NCBI GenBank assembly: GCA_004794655.1 | Contig: SMMW01000001.1 | Coordinates: 17,734,501 to 17,798,500 of the forward strand | DNA length: 64,000 nt | DNA from: Marisa cornuarietis | Lineage: Eukaryota; Mollusca; Gastropoda; Architaenioglossa; Ampullariidae | Direction of reading: 5' to 3' | In this document: positions 62,970 to 64,000 of the stretch, in pieces | Position numbering within the stretch: position 1 is the first letter of the stretch | How the letters are laid out: each line of letters opens with the position of its first letter | Made by a program: the position numbers and the translations under genes | The notes under the pieces: model-generated | What the model was told of the DNA's origin: nothing | The model's database searches: none | The model's input: the letters and a program-made list of their open reading frames with translations, nothing else

Positions 62970-64000
62970 TCTCTCTGACAGTCTCATTTGCATTGGTAGC
63001 AATACAAAGCAACCCCCCTCCCTCATCCCTGCCCACAGCACACTTCCCCCCCCCCCTGAAGAAAGGAAAACCGGGTAACGCCAGAGCACGTGTTACCATG
63101 ACTCCGGCTGTTGCACGGGAAAAAACCCAAAACAAAACAAGAACAACAACAAACTGTAACTATTTGTTGCTCCAGCAGGGTTTCCCCATCAGAAATGAAG
63201 TCTATAAACTCAAACAATGTCCCTGACAGCGGTAGCGCTATGATGGGTTGGCTGCAGGTGGGCATTGATTGGCCTTTTACTCGTGCATCCCTTCTCCCAC
63301 ACCCTGAGCCTAATCAACGTCAATCACGTTTGGCGACGGATGTACGAGTTGTGCTAGGCCCCACGCTCTGCTGGCTGCGCGAAGCAGCGAGTAATAAATA
63401 ACCCGCGAATACCTGGAAAATTTGCTTCCGCGAAAATCATCAGCTGCATCCTTCAGATGACAAGAGAGAAAGAGAGAGAGAGAGAGCTTAATGTTGCTAG
63501 CCCATCAAACACACTTGACGCGGCCGTGACATTTGGGCGAGTGATGATGGAGAAGGGAGGCAATCACGACACCACCAGAGGGTCACAGTGACCGTGCAAC
63601 GTGCAAAGGTGCTGCTGACGAAAACGCCCAGCACAGCAATGGCAGCCATGGAGTGCCCACCCTGCCCCTGGTTAAAAAAAAAATTCAATAAGCCCCATTA
63701 TAGGAACATTAATGCACTTATTCTGTACCCGGCACGTCTGCCAGGAACATGGCCAGCAATCAACTTTATCAGACCCATCGCCCTCTGCTACGCTCGACTA
63801 ACCCCCATCACGGGGCTCCCAAACGTGTCTCCCAGCTAACGGTATCACTTCCAGCACCGGCCTCTCGCAGACAGAAGCGATATGCCGCGCGACGTGTTTA
63901 CTGATCGTCATACCGCCACTGCCCACAGCGGCAAATATAGACAGTGTTTACACAAAGGGTGCTCTCAATCATCCAGCAGCAGCAAGCATGGCCGTGGAGG

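Larger units (their letters stand above)
55845..64000 (-). other. Presumed TTC8 intron up to the window edge
   Basis: No TPR exon recognised on the minus strand and no other gene on either strand. Contains CA microsatellites at 58198-58267, 60255-60313 and 62949-62969, a GA run at 63470-63487 and a G run near 61546-61555. Frames here overlap each other on both strands and carry no family signature. Confidence 0.45.

Noticed and set aside
1..64000. CRISPR arrays, bacterial operons, toxin-antitoxin or phage modules
   Set aside because: The window is spliced animal DNA. The only regular repeats are microsatellites, one tandem duplication and transposon ends.

Overview
The window is animal nuclear DNA: genes in many short exons with GT/AG introns, long introns, and scattered non-LTR retrotransposon, SINE and MITE debris. 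The protein set and the repeat style (LINE tails of TTATTA repeats, tRNA-derived SINEs, long CA tracts) fit a lophotrochozoan invertebrate, most likely a mollusc. That assignment is inference; no species marker is present.

Layout. (1) 803-3519, plus strand: the last three exons of an unrecognised lysine-rich, probably nuclear protein. (2) 4312-5696, minus: a complete two-exon CSKMT (METTL12-type) gene, the mitochondrial citrate synthase lysine methyltransferase. (3) About 5935-8990: a cluster of dead non-LTR retrotransposon fragments between the CSKMT and DHTKD1 starts. (4) 9431-27117, plus: a complete 23-exon DHTKD1 gene (2-oxoadipate dehydrogenase E1, 921 aa). Every intron phase closes and the length is close to the human protein. 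(5) 27857-44742, minus: a complete 12-coding-exon kindlin gene (FERMT, 703 aa), tail-to-tail with DHTKD1, with an 8.7 kb first intron. (6) 44743-50329: intergenic, with a clear 270-bp MITE. (7) 50330-55844, minus: the last two coding exons of TTC8/BBS8. The rest of that gene probably lies beyond the right edge, so 55845-64000 is read as TTC8 intron, with microsatellites and no recognised exon.

Functional picture. CSKMT and DHTKD1 both act in mitochondria, on citrate synthase and in lysine/tryptophan breakdown, and are arranged head to head about 3.7 kb apart. FERMT (integrin activation) and TTC8 (ciliary BBSome) are unrelated neighbours transcribed in the same direction. Composition changes along the window: 1-36 kb is AT-rich, while roughly 36.8-40.9 kb and 44.5-64 kb read as richer in GC and CpG.

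I found no dramatic new system. The best leads are a perfect 30-bp palindrome bracketed by 7-bp direct repeats in DHTKD1 intron 1, a TG-repeat splice acceptor on the penultimate TTC8 exon, a tandem duplication of the DHTKD1 exon 18 acceptor, a substitution in the kindlin QW integrin-binding motif, and a retrotransposon tail that may supply the CSKMT poly(A) signal.
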